NCBI RefSeq assembly: GCF_944390845.1
Contig: NZ_CALXRM010000024.1
Coordinates: forward strand, 1 to 44,326
Reading direction: 5' to 3'
Origin: an uncultured Brachyspira sp.
Lineage (GTDB): Bacteria > Spirochaetota > Brachyspiria > Brachyspirales > Brachyspiraceae
DNA length: 44,326 nt
The stretch's first letter is position 1. Every line of letters starts with the position of its first letter. The notes beneath the pieces were generated by a model. The model was not told the DNA's origin and did no database searches. It saw only the letters and a program-made list of their open reading frames with translations. Shown piece after piece: positions 24,724-32,989 of the stretch. A program made the translations under genes and the position numbers.

Positions 24724-25698
24724 TTAAAATTTTATTAAAGTAGAACCCCAAGTTAAACCCGCACCAAATGCTGTTAGAAGTACATAATCGCCTTCTTTTA
24801 TAACATGAGAATCAAAAGCTTCTGTAAATGCTATTCCTACACTTGCTGCAGAAGTATTGCCGTATTTTTGTATATTTATATAGAACTTATCATCTGATAA
24901 ACCTAAATTTTTAGCAACGGCATTCATTATTCTTGTATTTGCCTGATGGGTAATTATAAGAGATAAATCACTTAATTCCAAACCAGCATCTTTTACAGTT
25001 TTTCTGATTGTATTATCAAAAGTTGTAACTGCTTTTTTAAATACTTCAGTTCCTGCCATTTTTATAGTATTGGTTTTATCTTCAACATTTTCCTCTGTTA
25101 TAGGAGAAACACTTCCACCACCCTTTACTATAAGTATTTCCTCATTAGCTTCAGCACCTATATCTGTTGATATGATTCCTTTATCCTCGTCTGATGCTTC
25201 TAATAATGCACTGCTTACACCATCGCCGAATAATATAGCTGTAGTTCTATCTTCCCAATTAAGTATATCTGAACATTTTTCAGCTGCTATAATCAATACT
25301 TTTTTGCATTCTCCGCTCTCTATTAATGAAGAAGCTGTATTCAAAGCATATATATATCCTGAACAAGCGGCTGATATATCAAAAGCAAGGCAAGAATTTT
25401 TTATATTAAAAGCCTTTTGAACAAGTCCTGCTGTTGAAGGAAATGTATATGATTTTGTAGAAGTAGCAACTATTACTGCATCACAGTCCTCTACTACTGC
25501 ACCTTTATTTTTCAAATTTTCTACTGCTTTGATTGCCATATCGCCTGAACTTTCATTATCATTTGCTATTCTTCTTTCTTCTATTCCTGTTCTTGTAACT
25601 ATCCAATCATTGTTTGTATCTAAAGTCTTTTCTAAATCATAATTAGTAACAATATTTTCCGGCAAATATGATGATAAATATTTTATAATAGCTTTCAT
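24724..25698 (-). CDS. fabH: 3-oxoacyl-ACP synthase III (active form)
   Basis: FabH condenses acetyl-CoA with malonyl-ACP to start fatty acid synthesis. With the start at 25698 the protein is 324 residues, the normal length. The complete triad is visible: Cys112 (SAACSGYIYAL), His251 (THQANTRI) and Asn281 (YGNTSAAS). The NDWIVTRTGIEERR segment (30-43) is canonical. I chose the ATG at 25698 because GAGAG precedes it and the 27 codons upstream look like translated leader. It is not with plsX here; a degenerate FabH-like gene holds that place at 32990. Confidence 0.94.
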   Translation of the reverse strand: MKAIIKYLSSYLPENIVTNYDLEKTLDTNNDWIVTRTGIEERRIANDNESSGDMAIKAVENLKNKGAVVEDCDAVIVATSTKSYTFPSTAGLVQKAFNIKNSCLAFDISAACSGYIYALNTASSLIESGECKKVLIIAAEKCSDILNWEDRTTAILFGDGVSSALLEASDEDKGIISTDIGAEANEEILIVKGGGSVSPITEENVEDKTNTIKMAGTEVFKKAVTTFDNTIRKTVKDAGLELSDLSLIITHQANTRIMNAVAKNLGLSDDKFYINIQKYGNTSAASVGIAFTEAFDSHVIKEGDYVLLTAFGAGLTWGSTLIKF

Positions 25699-25784
25699 AT
25701 TATTTTTCTCTCTATTTCCTATATATAATTTTTGTAAATTAAGTTGCAAAAATATAACAATTAAACAATTATATGTCAAATTTT

Positions 25785-26411
25785 TTAATTTTTTTCTTTA
25801 ACTAAATATATCATAGGAACACTTATAACTGTAACTGCATATTTTACTATAAAATTAAATATAAATATTCCAACTAAAGCATCGAATGGCAAAGCACCCC
25901 AGAATGCTACAGCAACAAAAACTAAATTATCAACTGGAATACTAAAAGCATTGCTCACTAATACTCTTAACCATTGATGTTTTTTAGTAATTTTAGTAAC
26001 GAATAAATGATATATTTCTGTGTCTACTAATTCTGATAAAGTTGAACCTATTATAGAAGCTAATGCTATTCTAAGTACCGGACTTAATGTTAATTGAAAA
26101 GCTTCATTGAATTCCCAACTTGCATCTGCTGGTATTTGAGAAATTATATAAAAATAAATAGGAGAAAAAATATTTATAATGGCTGATACTATTATAAGTT
26201 TTTGAGTATTTTTTTTACCTATAGTTTTATGGGCCATATCTCTAATTGTAAATGCTAAAGGATATAAAAATGTTCCTCCATCTACTGCTAAACTTAAAAC
26301 ATTAGCTATCTTTACACTTGCTATATTTGATATCATTTGACAAGCGATATAAGAACAAATTACTAATATAGTAACAAATGAAATTTTGTATTCTTCTGCG
26401 TTTGTATTCAT
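25785..26411 (-). CDS. YhhQ/VUT-family queuosine-precursor transporter
   Basis: The 208-residue membrane protein has about six hydrophobic segments and the family features: FLYPLAFTIRDMAHKTIGKKN after the second segment (about 51-70) and LASIIGSTLSELVDTEIYHLF near 117-137. A late ISVPMIYL helix follows. YhhQ-type proteins import 7-deazaguanine precursors of queuosine. I prefer the ATG at 26411 to the in-frame TTG three codons upstream. I looked for a preQ1 riboswitch in the leader and did not find one. Confidence 0.83.
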   Translation of the reverse strand: MNTNAEEYKISFVTILVICSYIACQMISNIASVKIANVLSLAVDGGTFLYPLAFTIRDMAHKTIGKKNTQKLIIVSAIINIFSPIYFYIISQIPADASWEFNEAFQLTLSPVLRIALASIIGSTLSELVDTEIYHLFVTKITKKHQWLRVLVSNAFSIPVDNLVFVAVAFWGALPFDALVGIFIFNFIVKYAVTVISVPMIYLVKEKN

Positions 26412-26683
26412 AATCTTCAATCCATAATTTTTTAAGTATATAAGATGCTATATAATATATTAAAAAAAGATTTTAGTCTATATTTATTAAATCAATATTT
26501 TTGAAATGATGATTCACTTGTATAATAAAAATTTTCTTAATTATAATTTTTTTATTATTTTAAAACATATTTTACAAGAATAATAGAAAAAGAATATTTA
26601 TTTTTGTGTATTGAGGTTTTGACAAAAGTAAAAAGAATACTATTATTTGAACAAAAAATAATTTATTTTAATATATTTAATAA

Positions 26684-27016
26684 TTATTCTTGAGTCTCTT
26701 TAATAGTTTCTTTTCTTTCGTCCATAAGTTTAATTAATTTATTTGATCTTGAAGCTATACTTTCTTTTAAAGCTAATAAAGTATCCTTACCTGCCTTACT
26801 GTTAGCGATTTCTCTTTTCAATAAGTCTGCTATATTAAGACAGGCAAGTATAGCTATAGTGTCTCTAGGATAGTTCGGACCATAATGTTCTGCAATATCA
26901 TTCATACTTTCATCAACAAAATCTGCAACTTCTTTCAAATACTCAGCATTTTCCTCGCTGGATTTTATGCTGAGAGTTCTGCCGTATATAGTTACCTCTA
27001 AAGTATTATTATCCAT
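26684..27016 (-). CDS. zapA: Cell division protein ZapA
   Basis: The 110-residue protein has a ZapA domain: LEVTIYGRTLSIKSSEENAEYLKEVADFVDESM (about 5-37) with the IYG-R-L-IKS pattern, the helix TIAILACLNIADLLKREI, and a C-terminal coiled coil. ZapA bundles FtsZ filaments at the division ring. The gene lies 19 bp downstream of a large coiled-coil protein gene on the same strand, which could be a ZapB-like partner. Length is typical for the family. Confidence 0.85.
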   Translation of the reverse strand: MDNNTLEVTIYGRTLSIKSSEENAEYLKEVADFVDESMNDIAEHYGPNYPRDTIAILACLNIADLLKREIANSKAGKDTLLALKESIASRSNKLIKLMDERKETIKETQE

Positions 27017-27035
27017 TTCATTAACCTGCAGTCAA

Positions 27036-28088
27036 TTATTTTGATTCATTATCAAAGAAGAATTCTTCCTCATCATCATCGCCGAACATATATTGATCGT
27101 CTTCGTTTATATCAAATTCATAATTATCTTCTTTATTTTCATTACTGTTATTTTCTTTAACTTCTTCTTCTACAGCTGGAGCTTTAACTTCTTCTGTTTT
27201 TATATCTTCGTCCCAGCTTGCATCTGAAGCATTAGAGAATGGGTCTTCATCTTCAGTAACTTTTACATTTGAAGCTGATTTTATTTCTTGAGGTTCAGAA
27301 ACTTCAGCAGCTTCTTTAGTTTCATGACTTTCATTAGTGTTTTGAACTTCATTTACTTCTATTTTATTAGTTTCTTCTGCATTTTTATATTCTTCATATT
27401 CTGAACCAAATGTATCATCTTGAGTGCTGAAAGGATCTTCTTCGTCTTGTATTTCTGCTTCAACTTTAGTAACTTCTTCTTCAATATGTTTAACTTCTTC
27501 TTTTACTTCTTTTATATCCTCTTTTATTGATTCAACTTCCTCAGCTTGAGAAGGTTCTTGATTATTAGTTACTGGTGCTGATTGTGCCGCATGATAAGAT
27601 TTTTTTGAATCAAAATTTCCTTTTCTTACGCTGTCTATTTTTTCTATAAGAATGCTCAATTTTTCTTGTAAATCTTCATTTTCTTTTTTTAATGCTTCTA
27701 TAGTTCTATGAGCTTTTTCTAATTCTTTTTTTGTATGATCGTTTTCTTCTAAAAGGCTTACAGAATCTTTTTCTATATTTTCAAAATTAGATTTTAAATT
27801 ATCTCTTTCTATTCTAGTAGCTTCTAATTGCTTTATAAGAGTATCTTTTTCTTCTTTTATAGTGTTATAGATATCATTAGCATTTCTTTTATCAGCTTCT
27901 AAAATAGTTTTTTCTTCTTTTAGAGCATTATAACTGTCTTTAATTTGATTTAGGGTATTGATTAATTGTTCTTTTTCACCCTTTAATTGCTCTATAGTTT
28001 GTAATAATTCCTTATTATCGTAGGATATAACCTGATATTCATCTAAAAAATCTTTGATTTTTTCTTCTAAAATATTAAATTCTTTCAA
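27036..28088 (-). CDS. Coiled-coil protein with acidic tail, upstream of zapA
   Basis: Residues 1-155 are an almost unbroken heptad coiled coil (KELLQTIEQLKGEKEQLINTL and similar). Residues 175-350 form a long Glu/Asp-rich, low-complexity tail ending DDEEEFFFDNESK. It contains two related blocks, EDPFSTQDDTFGSEYE and EDPFSNASDASWDEDI, so the tail has internal duplication. No signal peptide. Adjacency to zapA and the coiled-coil start suggest a ZapB-like divisome partner, as an inference from position only. Promoter at 28118-28146. Confidence 0.75.
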   Translation of the reverse strand: MKEFNILEEKIKDFLDEYQVISYDNKELLQTIEQLKGEKEQLINTLNQIKDSYNALKEEKTILEADKRNANDIYNTIKEEKDTLIKQLEATRIERDNLKSNFENIEKDSVSLLEENDHTKKELEKAHRTIEALKKENEDLQEKLSILIEKIDSVRKGNFDSKKSYHAAQSAPVTNNQEPSQAEEVESIKEDIKEVKEEVKHIEEEVTKVEAEIQDEEDPFSTQDDTFGSEYEEYKNAEETNKIEVNEVQNTNESHETKEAAEVSEPQEIKSASNVKVTEDEDPFSNASDASWDEDIKTEEVKAPAVEEEVKENNSNENKEDNYEFDINEDDQYMFGDDDEEEFFFDNESK

Positions 28089-28117
28089 TTTTTTACTCCC
28101 CCAAAAGACTATTAAAA

Positions 28118-28168
28118 ATTATATCACATATAAATTCAATTGTCAATTTTTTATTTATATGATAGAAT
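28118..28168. promoter_or_regulatory. Back-to-back promoters with overlapping -35 boxes
   Basis: On the minus strand TTGACA (28146-28141), 17 bp, TATAAT (28123-28118) drives the coiled-coil/zapA pair. On the plus strand TTGTCA (28140-28145), 17 bp, TAGAAT (28163-28168) drives the outer-membrane protein gene. The two -35 hexamers share five bases. Confidence 0.7.
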
Positions 28169-28203
28169 TATAACATATAAATAAAACAATTAAAAACAAT
28201 TAT

Positions 28204-29361
28204 ATGAAAAATATTTTAACACTAATTATATTAAGCTTAATTATAAGCTTGCAGGCTGTATATGCACAATCACCATATACAGAGAAGGAACAAAGACTAT
28301 TAAAAGGAATAGTTGATGTGTGGCCATATATTGGAATAGAACCTATAAGACCTACTGAAAGTTACATGCCTTTTGACTTCATACATGAAAGTCATAAGAG
28401 AGAAGCTCCTTTACAAACTTCTTATTCTTCAAGACTTTTATATGAACTTTCTACAATAGAACTTCATATGAATACATTAATCGGTGTGGATTTAAAAAAC
28501 GGTCATTTCAGTATGCCTAATATGTATCTATCTTTAGGTAAAAGTTTCCATTTCGATTGGATGTTCTCCGCTACCCCATTTGTTACTATGACTTCCAAAT
28601 TCGACGTATTTGACAAAGACAATGCAACTGGAAGTATAGGTTTATATGATGCCGGTATAGAAACTGTTACATTAACTAGGATATTATTATCTTTCAGAAT
28701 GAAGGCTGTAAATGATATAAACGGAAATACATTTATGCTTCTTCCTTCTGTGATAGACAGTGAAGCTTCAAGTTTCGCACCTCATTGGTATTTGCCTAGA
28801 GTTGATAATGAAATGGGTTTCAGAGCAGGATTCATTGGTTATTATTATGAATTAACTTACTCTCAAGGTTTTTCTAAAGATTCAAAACCTTTAGGTGTTA
28901 ATTTCAAAATAAATGGAGATTATTTTAGAGCTCAAATTCTATATCAATACAATAACAAAACTTCTTTATCACCATCTAAATTCCAAAACTATTATGATGA
29001 TAATGATAGATATGATGATGATAGAACTCATCATTTAGTACAATTATCTGGTATGGGTAAAATTCCTTTCCTTGATAAACAATTATGGCTTAATTTATTG
29101 GGTGAATATACTTGGAGAGATAATGATGCTCATTATTTAAGATTTGAATTAGGTCTTGAATGGAAAATGCTAAACATTGCTATAAGACCATTATTCTATA
29201 TACCTGTTGATTATGATGATGACAATAAAAATAATTTTGATATGAGTAAAGATTTATTCTGTTTAGAGTATAGTGCTTATATAAAATTTGATCCTTTCTA
29301 CTTTGGTTTCCAAGGTTCAACAGATGGAAGATATTATATTGCTATGAAAGCAGTATTTTAA
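28204..29361 (+). CDS. Probable outer-membrane beta-barrel protein
   Basis: The 385-residue protein has a signal peptide (MKNILTLIILSLIISLQAVYAQS, cleavage after about residue 22). Its mature sequence is rich in aromatic residues and short amphipathic strands, such as FHFDWMFSATPFVTM, YYYELTYSQGF and AHYLRFELGLEWKM, and ends in a terminal aromatic strand (GRYYIAMKAVF). A C-terminal Phe is typical of barrel proteins inserted by BamA. No known family is recognised. No clear ribosome site precedes the ATG, which is unusual here. An eight-motif palindromic element follows 20 bp after the stop. Confidence 0.75.
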   Translation: MKNILTLIILSLIISLQAVYAQSPYTEKEQRLLKGIVDVWPYIGIEPIRPTESYMPFDFIHESHKREAPLQTSYSSRLLYELSTIELHMNTLIGVDLKNGHFSMPNMYLSLGKSFHFDWMFSATPFVTMTSKFDVFDKDNATGSIGLYDAGIETVTLTRILLSFRMKAVNDINGNTFMLLPSVIDSEASSFAPHWYLPRVDNEMGFRAGFIGYYYELTYSQGFSKDSKPLGVNFKINGDYFRAQILYQYNNKTSLSPSKFQNYYDDNDRYDDDRTHHLVQLSGMGKIPFLDKQLWLNLLGEYTWRDNDAHYLRFELGLEWKMLNIAIRPLFYIPVDYDDDNKNNFDMSKDLFCLEYSAYIKFDPFYFGFQGSTDGRYYIAMKAVF

Positions 29362-29381
29362 TTAAAAATATTAGCGATTAC

Positions 29382-29810
29382 AACGCACGGTGGACAAAAT
29401 TTTATTATTAAACTAATCATCAATACAAATTTATTAAATAATAAAATGCATTAACCGTGCGTTAATTTAAATTCTAAATTTAAACAGCACTTGGGTGGGC
29501 GTTAACATTTCTAATTAAGCAATAAAGATAATGCAAATAAAAATTTCAAAAATACACCATAGAGAATAAAGGGCGGGATTTCTAAATAAGTTTTTAAATT
29601 TTATTTTAGCTGCCCACCCTCTTTCTTTAATACTCAAATACAACTTTTTTATTTTATTTTTCCTAAATATTTTAAACAGATTTTTTAACACCCACCCAAG
29701 ATATGTTTAAATTTGTTATCTGCATACCGCACGAATAACTTAATTAAAATATATAAGTAAATATAAATACAATTTTAATTATATTTAGAATTTCTTTCAC
29801 CGTGCGTTAA
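29382..29810. repeat. Eight-motif nested palindromic element, copy A
   Basis: The region between 28204-29361 and trmB holds eight short GC-rich motifs in AT-rich DNA: AACGCACGGT 29382, ACCGTGCGTT 29454, CTTGGGTGGGCGTTAA 29490, AGGGCGGG 29570, CTGCCCACCCT 29610, TTAACACCCACCCAAG 29685, ACCGCACG 29726 and ACCGTGCGTTAA 29799. Motifs 1/8, 2/7, 3/6 and 4/5 are inverted complements placed symmetrically about the centre near 29596. Copy B has the same motifs at the same spacing to within 4 bp, while the spacers do not match. I see no open frame or tRNA in it. Confidence 0.88.
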
Positions 29811-29882
29811 AAAATATCTATGATGTATTGACATAAATACTAAGTAATATATCATTCAAACAAAATACTAGGAGAATAAATA

Positions 29883-30530
29883 TTGAGAAGTATAAATCTT
29901 AGCGACGAAATATTAAAAGAATATCTATTAGATGAATTTAATACAGAAGATAAAACAATAATAAAAGACGAATTATCAAAAAGATTATCTGAATATAATA
30001 TAAGAGAATTAGAAATAGGATGCGGAAACGGAAAGTTTATAGTAGAACTTGCTATGAATAATAAAGATAAATATTTCATAGGAATAGAGTATTCATATAA
30101 AGCTGCAAAAAAAGCTGTATCAAAAGCATATAAAAGAAATATAAAAAATCTTACTATTATATTTGGTGAAGCTAATAATGTAATAGATGAATATTTAAAT
30201 GAAAAATATTATTTTGATAAAATATATTTAAACTTCCCAGACCCTTGGCCAAAGAAAAAACATGCCCATAGAAGAATATTTACAAAAGACTTTTTAAATA
30301 AAATGTATCCTCTGCTTAAAGATGCTGGAGTGTTCTATTCTGTTACTGATGATGATACTTATGCATTGGAAATAATGAACCCTATTTATAAAGAAGCAGA
30401 TAATTTTAAAAATATTTTAGATAGTGATTATGTTCATAAATTGGAAGGCTATGGCGTTACTTTATATGAAGAAAAGATGAGAGCTATAGGACATAATATA
30501 TATTTCTTTGCACATAGCAAAAATATATAA
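29883..30530 (+). CDS. trmB: tRNA (guanine-N7-)-methyltransferase
   Basis: TrmB makes m7G46 in tRNAs using SAM. The 215-residue protein has the SAM-binding LEIGCGNGKF motif (about 43-52) and YFIGIEYSYKAAKKA. The family signature NFPDPWPKKKHAHRRIF (about 118-134) is present, including the catalytic Asp and the HKHR-like basic patch. The start is TTG at 29883, chosen because TAGGAG precedes it at normal distance and no ATG lies nearby in frame. A TTGACA at 29828 could be its -35, although the -10 is imperfect. Confidence 0.93.
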   Translation: MRSINLSDEILKEYLLDEFNTEDKTIIKDELSKRLSEYNIRELEIGCGNGKFIVELAMNNKDKYFIGIEYSYKAAKKAVSKAYKRNIKNLTIIFGEANNVIDEYLNEKYYFDKIYLNFPDPWPKKKHAHRRIFTKDFLNKMYPLLKDAGVFYSVTDDDTYALEIMNPIYKEADNFKNILDSDYVHKLEGYGVTLYEEKMRAIGHNIYFFAHSKNI

Positions 30531-30543
30531 TTAGGTGATTTTT

Positions 30544-31548
30544 ATGAACCCCATTAAATATTTATTATTATCGCTGTTATTATTAGTTATATCCTGTAGT
30601 GATGAAGAGTCTTCAAATAAAACCTTTATAGTTAGTTTAATAAAAGAAGAAAATGATAAAAAATTTAATTCATTAGAAAAAGGCTTGCTTGATCAAATAT
30701 CATTAGATAAATTAAATGTAAAAATAAACTTCTATACTTCTAATGGTGACGATTCTTCAATAATACAAATAGCTAATAATGTAAGAGATGATAATTCCAC
30801 AATAGCTATAGTTCTTGGAGAAAATGCCACTTTATTATCAATGAATATAATAGTACCACAGTCTATAGTATTTGCAGGCTCTTTCAATCATATATCCTTA
30901 TCATCTATAGAAAAAAATAAGATACAAAATAACAATATTACAGGAGTATATGTAGATTTGGATATAACTGAATATTTAAAAATAATATCAGATAAAGAAA
31001 TAAAGTCTTTAGGATATTTACATACAGGGGAATCAAGAATATCAAGTCATATATCAGAAGATTTACAAAGATACTGTAACAGTGAAAATATATCCTACTA
31101 TCCTATGTTAGTAAATGAGACATATACTATTAATGATATAGAAAAAGTTATCACTTCTGCGAAAATAGATTATTTGTTCATAGCCAAAGAAAATTACATA
31201 GATGATAATATTTATAATATAGACTACTTATGTGATAAATACTCAATACCAATAATCAATACAGATATAGAAAATGCTCTAAATTCGGATATACTATTCT
31301 CGCTTGATTGTAACTATTACTATTTGGGCAGAAAATTAGCATTATTACTTAAGTATGTTATGGATAATGATGGCAAAACAGATAGCATAGACTTTGTACA
31401 AGTTATGGATTCCTATGAAATACTTCTCAATAAAGATACATCTAAAACGTACCAAATCAATTTTAGCGATGAAATAATAGAAAAAAGCTCTATAATAATA
31501 AGCAATAGAAATGTTATAAAAAATAACATAGGCGGATTTATGAGATAA
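30544..31548 (+). CDS. ABC-type substrate-binding lipoprotein (TrpX-like family)
   Basis: The 334-residue protein has a lipoprotein signal (LLLSLLLLVISC, Cys18). The mature domain resembles the two-lobed periplasmic binding fold of the ABC_sub_bind family. It has VSLIKEENDKKFNSLEKGL at the start, then IAIVLGENATLLSM, SIVFAGSFNH and KSLGYLHTGES in the first lobe, and DYLFIAKENYIDDN and DCNYYYLGRKLALLL in the second. Ligands of this family include amino acids such as tryptophan, but no permease or ATPase gene is near. I prefer the ATG at 30544 to the in-frame GTG at 30535, since TTAGGTGA precedes it. Confidence 0.7.
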   Translation: MNPIKYLLLSLLLLVISCSDEESSNKTFIVSLIKEENDKKFNSLEKGLLDQISLDKLNVKINFYTSNGDDSSIIQIANNVRDDNSTIAIVLGENATLLSMNIIVPQSIVFAGSFNHISLSSIEKNKIQNNNITGVYVDLDITEYLKIISDKEIKSLGYLHTGESRISSHISEDLQRYCNSENISYYPMLVNETYTINDIEKVITSAKIDYLFIAKENYIDDNIYNIDYLCDKYSIPIINTDIENALNSDILFSLDCNYYYLGRKLALLLKYVMDNDGKTDSIDFVQVMDSYEILLNKDTSKTYQINFSDEIIEKSSIIISNRNVIKNNIGGFMR

Positions 31549-31574
31549 GAAAATTAATGTTATGTTAATTTTAC

Positions 31575-31603
31575 TTGACAAAATTGATACTTCATAGTAT
31601 TAT
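31575..31603 (+). promoter_or_regulatory. Promoter of the rpmF-plsX unit
   Basis: Perfect TTGACA (31575-31580), 17-bp spacer, TATTAT (31598-31603). Confidence 0.8.
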
Positions 31604-31687
31604 ATTTAATATTTTATATTGTAAAATAGTGACAGTTATCTAGTTTTGATAAAAGTCTATAATAAATATTTTTTAAGGAGATATAAA

Positions 31688-31882
31688 ATGGCAGTACCAA
31701 AGCATAGAAAATCGAAAGCAAAAAAAAGATCAAGACAAGCAGCTAATGATAAAAGATTCTTAGGTTCTTTATCAATTTGCCCACAATGCGGAGCAGAAAG
31801 AATGCCACATAGAATTTGTCCTGAATGTGGTTTCTATAAAGACAGAGTAGTAAAAGCTCCAAAAACACAAAATGCAGGATGA
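31688..31882 (+). CDS. rpmF: 50S ribosomal protein L32
   Basis: The 64-residue protein starts MAVPKHRKSKAKKRSRQA, as in bacterial L32. It keeps the zinc ribbon with two CxxC pairs (CPQCG near 33-37 and CPECG near 46-50). I chose the ATG at 31688, after AAGGAG, over an in-frame start 14 codons upstream. As in many bacteria it precedes plsX and a fabH-like gene, linking ribosome supply with lipid synthesis. Confidence 0.96.
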   Translation: MAVPKHRKSKAKKRSRQAANDKRFLGSLSICPQCGAERMPHRICPECGFYKDRVVKAPKTQNAG

Positions 31883-31914
31883 TAATAAAAAAAATTAATT
31901 AATTAGGAAGTACT

Positions 31915-32934
31915 ATGATTTTAGCCATTGATGTAGCCAGTGGAGAGAAGCCTCTCGAAGAATTGGTATCAGGTGCCATTAGTGCATTACCAGAAAACGA
32001 TAAAATTAATTTAATTTTGGTAGGTAATGAAAAAAGTATAAGTCAAGCCCTATCTAAAAAGAAATATGATCATAATCGTGTAGATATTAGACATACTGAT
32101 GAGATTATTAGTATGGACGAAAGTCCTGCTAATGCAATAAAACATAAGAAAAATGCTTCTGTTTTATTGGCTGCTCGTTTGGTTAAAGATAAAGAAGCAG
32201 ATGGTTTCTTTTCTCCAGGTAATACAGGTGCTACTCTGGCAGCAGCACTTACTGAAATAGGACGTTTAAAAGGTGTTATGCGTCCTCCTCTTATATCCAC
32301 ACTTCCTAAATTAGGCGGAGAATTCTGTATGTTGGATATGGGAGCTAATGTGGATTGTACGCCAGATTATATGGCACAATTCGCTGTTATGGGCAGAGTA
32401 TTCGCCAAAAGATATTTAAAAATAGAAAATCCTAGAGTTGGACTCCTTAATATAGGTGAAGAAGATTCCAAAGGTAATGCTGATACCAAAAAAGTCTTTG
32501 AACGCCTTCAAAAAATGAAAAAGATTAACTTCATAGGTAATGTTGAGCCTAATGATATGCTAAAATCTGATGTGGCTGATGTAGTTGTAGCAGACGGATT
32601 CGATGGAAATATAGTATTAAAAACTATAGAAGGTACAGCTTCTTTAGTAGTTAATATGCTCAAAACAGAGGTAAAAAAGAATCCTGTTAGCGTTATGGGC
32701 GGTCTTATGATGAAACCTGTATTTAACAGCTTAAAATCTCAATTAAGCTCTGATTCTTATGGTTCTGCTATACTATTAGGTTTAAATGGGGGAGCATTTG
32801 TAGGTCATGGAAAAACTAGCGGTGTTGGTGTAAAAAATGCTGTGCTTAATATGTATAAGTTCTTGGACAATAAAGTTAATGAAAAAATAGCTAAAGAACT
32901 CTTTGACTCTGGAGCTAAGAGAAGAATATTTTAA
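31915..32934 (+). CDS. plsX: Phosphate acyltransferase PlsX
   Basis: PlsX converts acyl-ACP to acyl-phosphate, the donor for glycerol-3-phosphate acylation by PlsY. The 339-residue protein begins unusually early (MILAIDVASGEKPLEELVSGA, where relatives have ...DAMGGDNAP). It retains SPGNTGATLAAAL near 99, LDMGANVDC near 140, GLLNIGEEDSKGN near 181, and DGFDGNIVLKTIEG near 224. The ribosome site is TTAGGAAG. It is part of an rpmF-plsX-fabH-like unit. The replacement of the usual DxMGGD start by DVASGE is a mild oddity. Confidence 0.94.
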   Translation: MILAIDVASGEKPLEELVSGAISALPENDKINLILVGNEKSISQALSKKKYDHNRVDIRHTDEIISMDESPANAIKHKKNASVLLAARLVKDKEADGFFSPGNTGATLAAALTEIGRLKGVMRPPLISTLPKLGGEFCMLDMGANVDCTPDYMAQFAVMGRVFAKRYLKIENPRVGLLNIGEEDSKGNADTKKVFERLQKMKKINFIGNVEPNDMLKSDVADVVVADGFDGNIVLKTIEGTASLVVNMLKTEVKKNPVSVMGGLMMKPVFNSLKSQLSSDSYGSAILLGLNGGAFVGHGKTSGVGVKNAVLNMYKFLDNKVNEKIAKELFDSGAKRRIF

Positions 32935-32989
32935 TTTATATCAAAATTAGATAAATAAAAACATTCAATTTTTATAAAGGAATTCTATA

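Noticed and set aside
26412-26683. A preQ1 riboswitch before the YhhQ-type gene, or a 6S RNA near zapA
   Set aside because: No conserved preQ1 sequence and no long imperfect hairpin of 6S type could be seen. A TTGACA box at 26620 points away from the known genes, and I see no gene for it.
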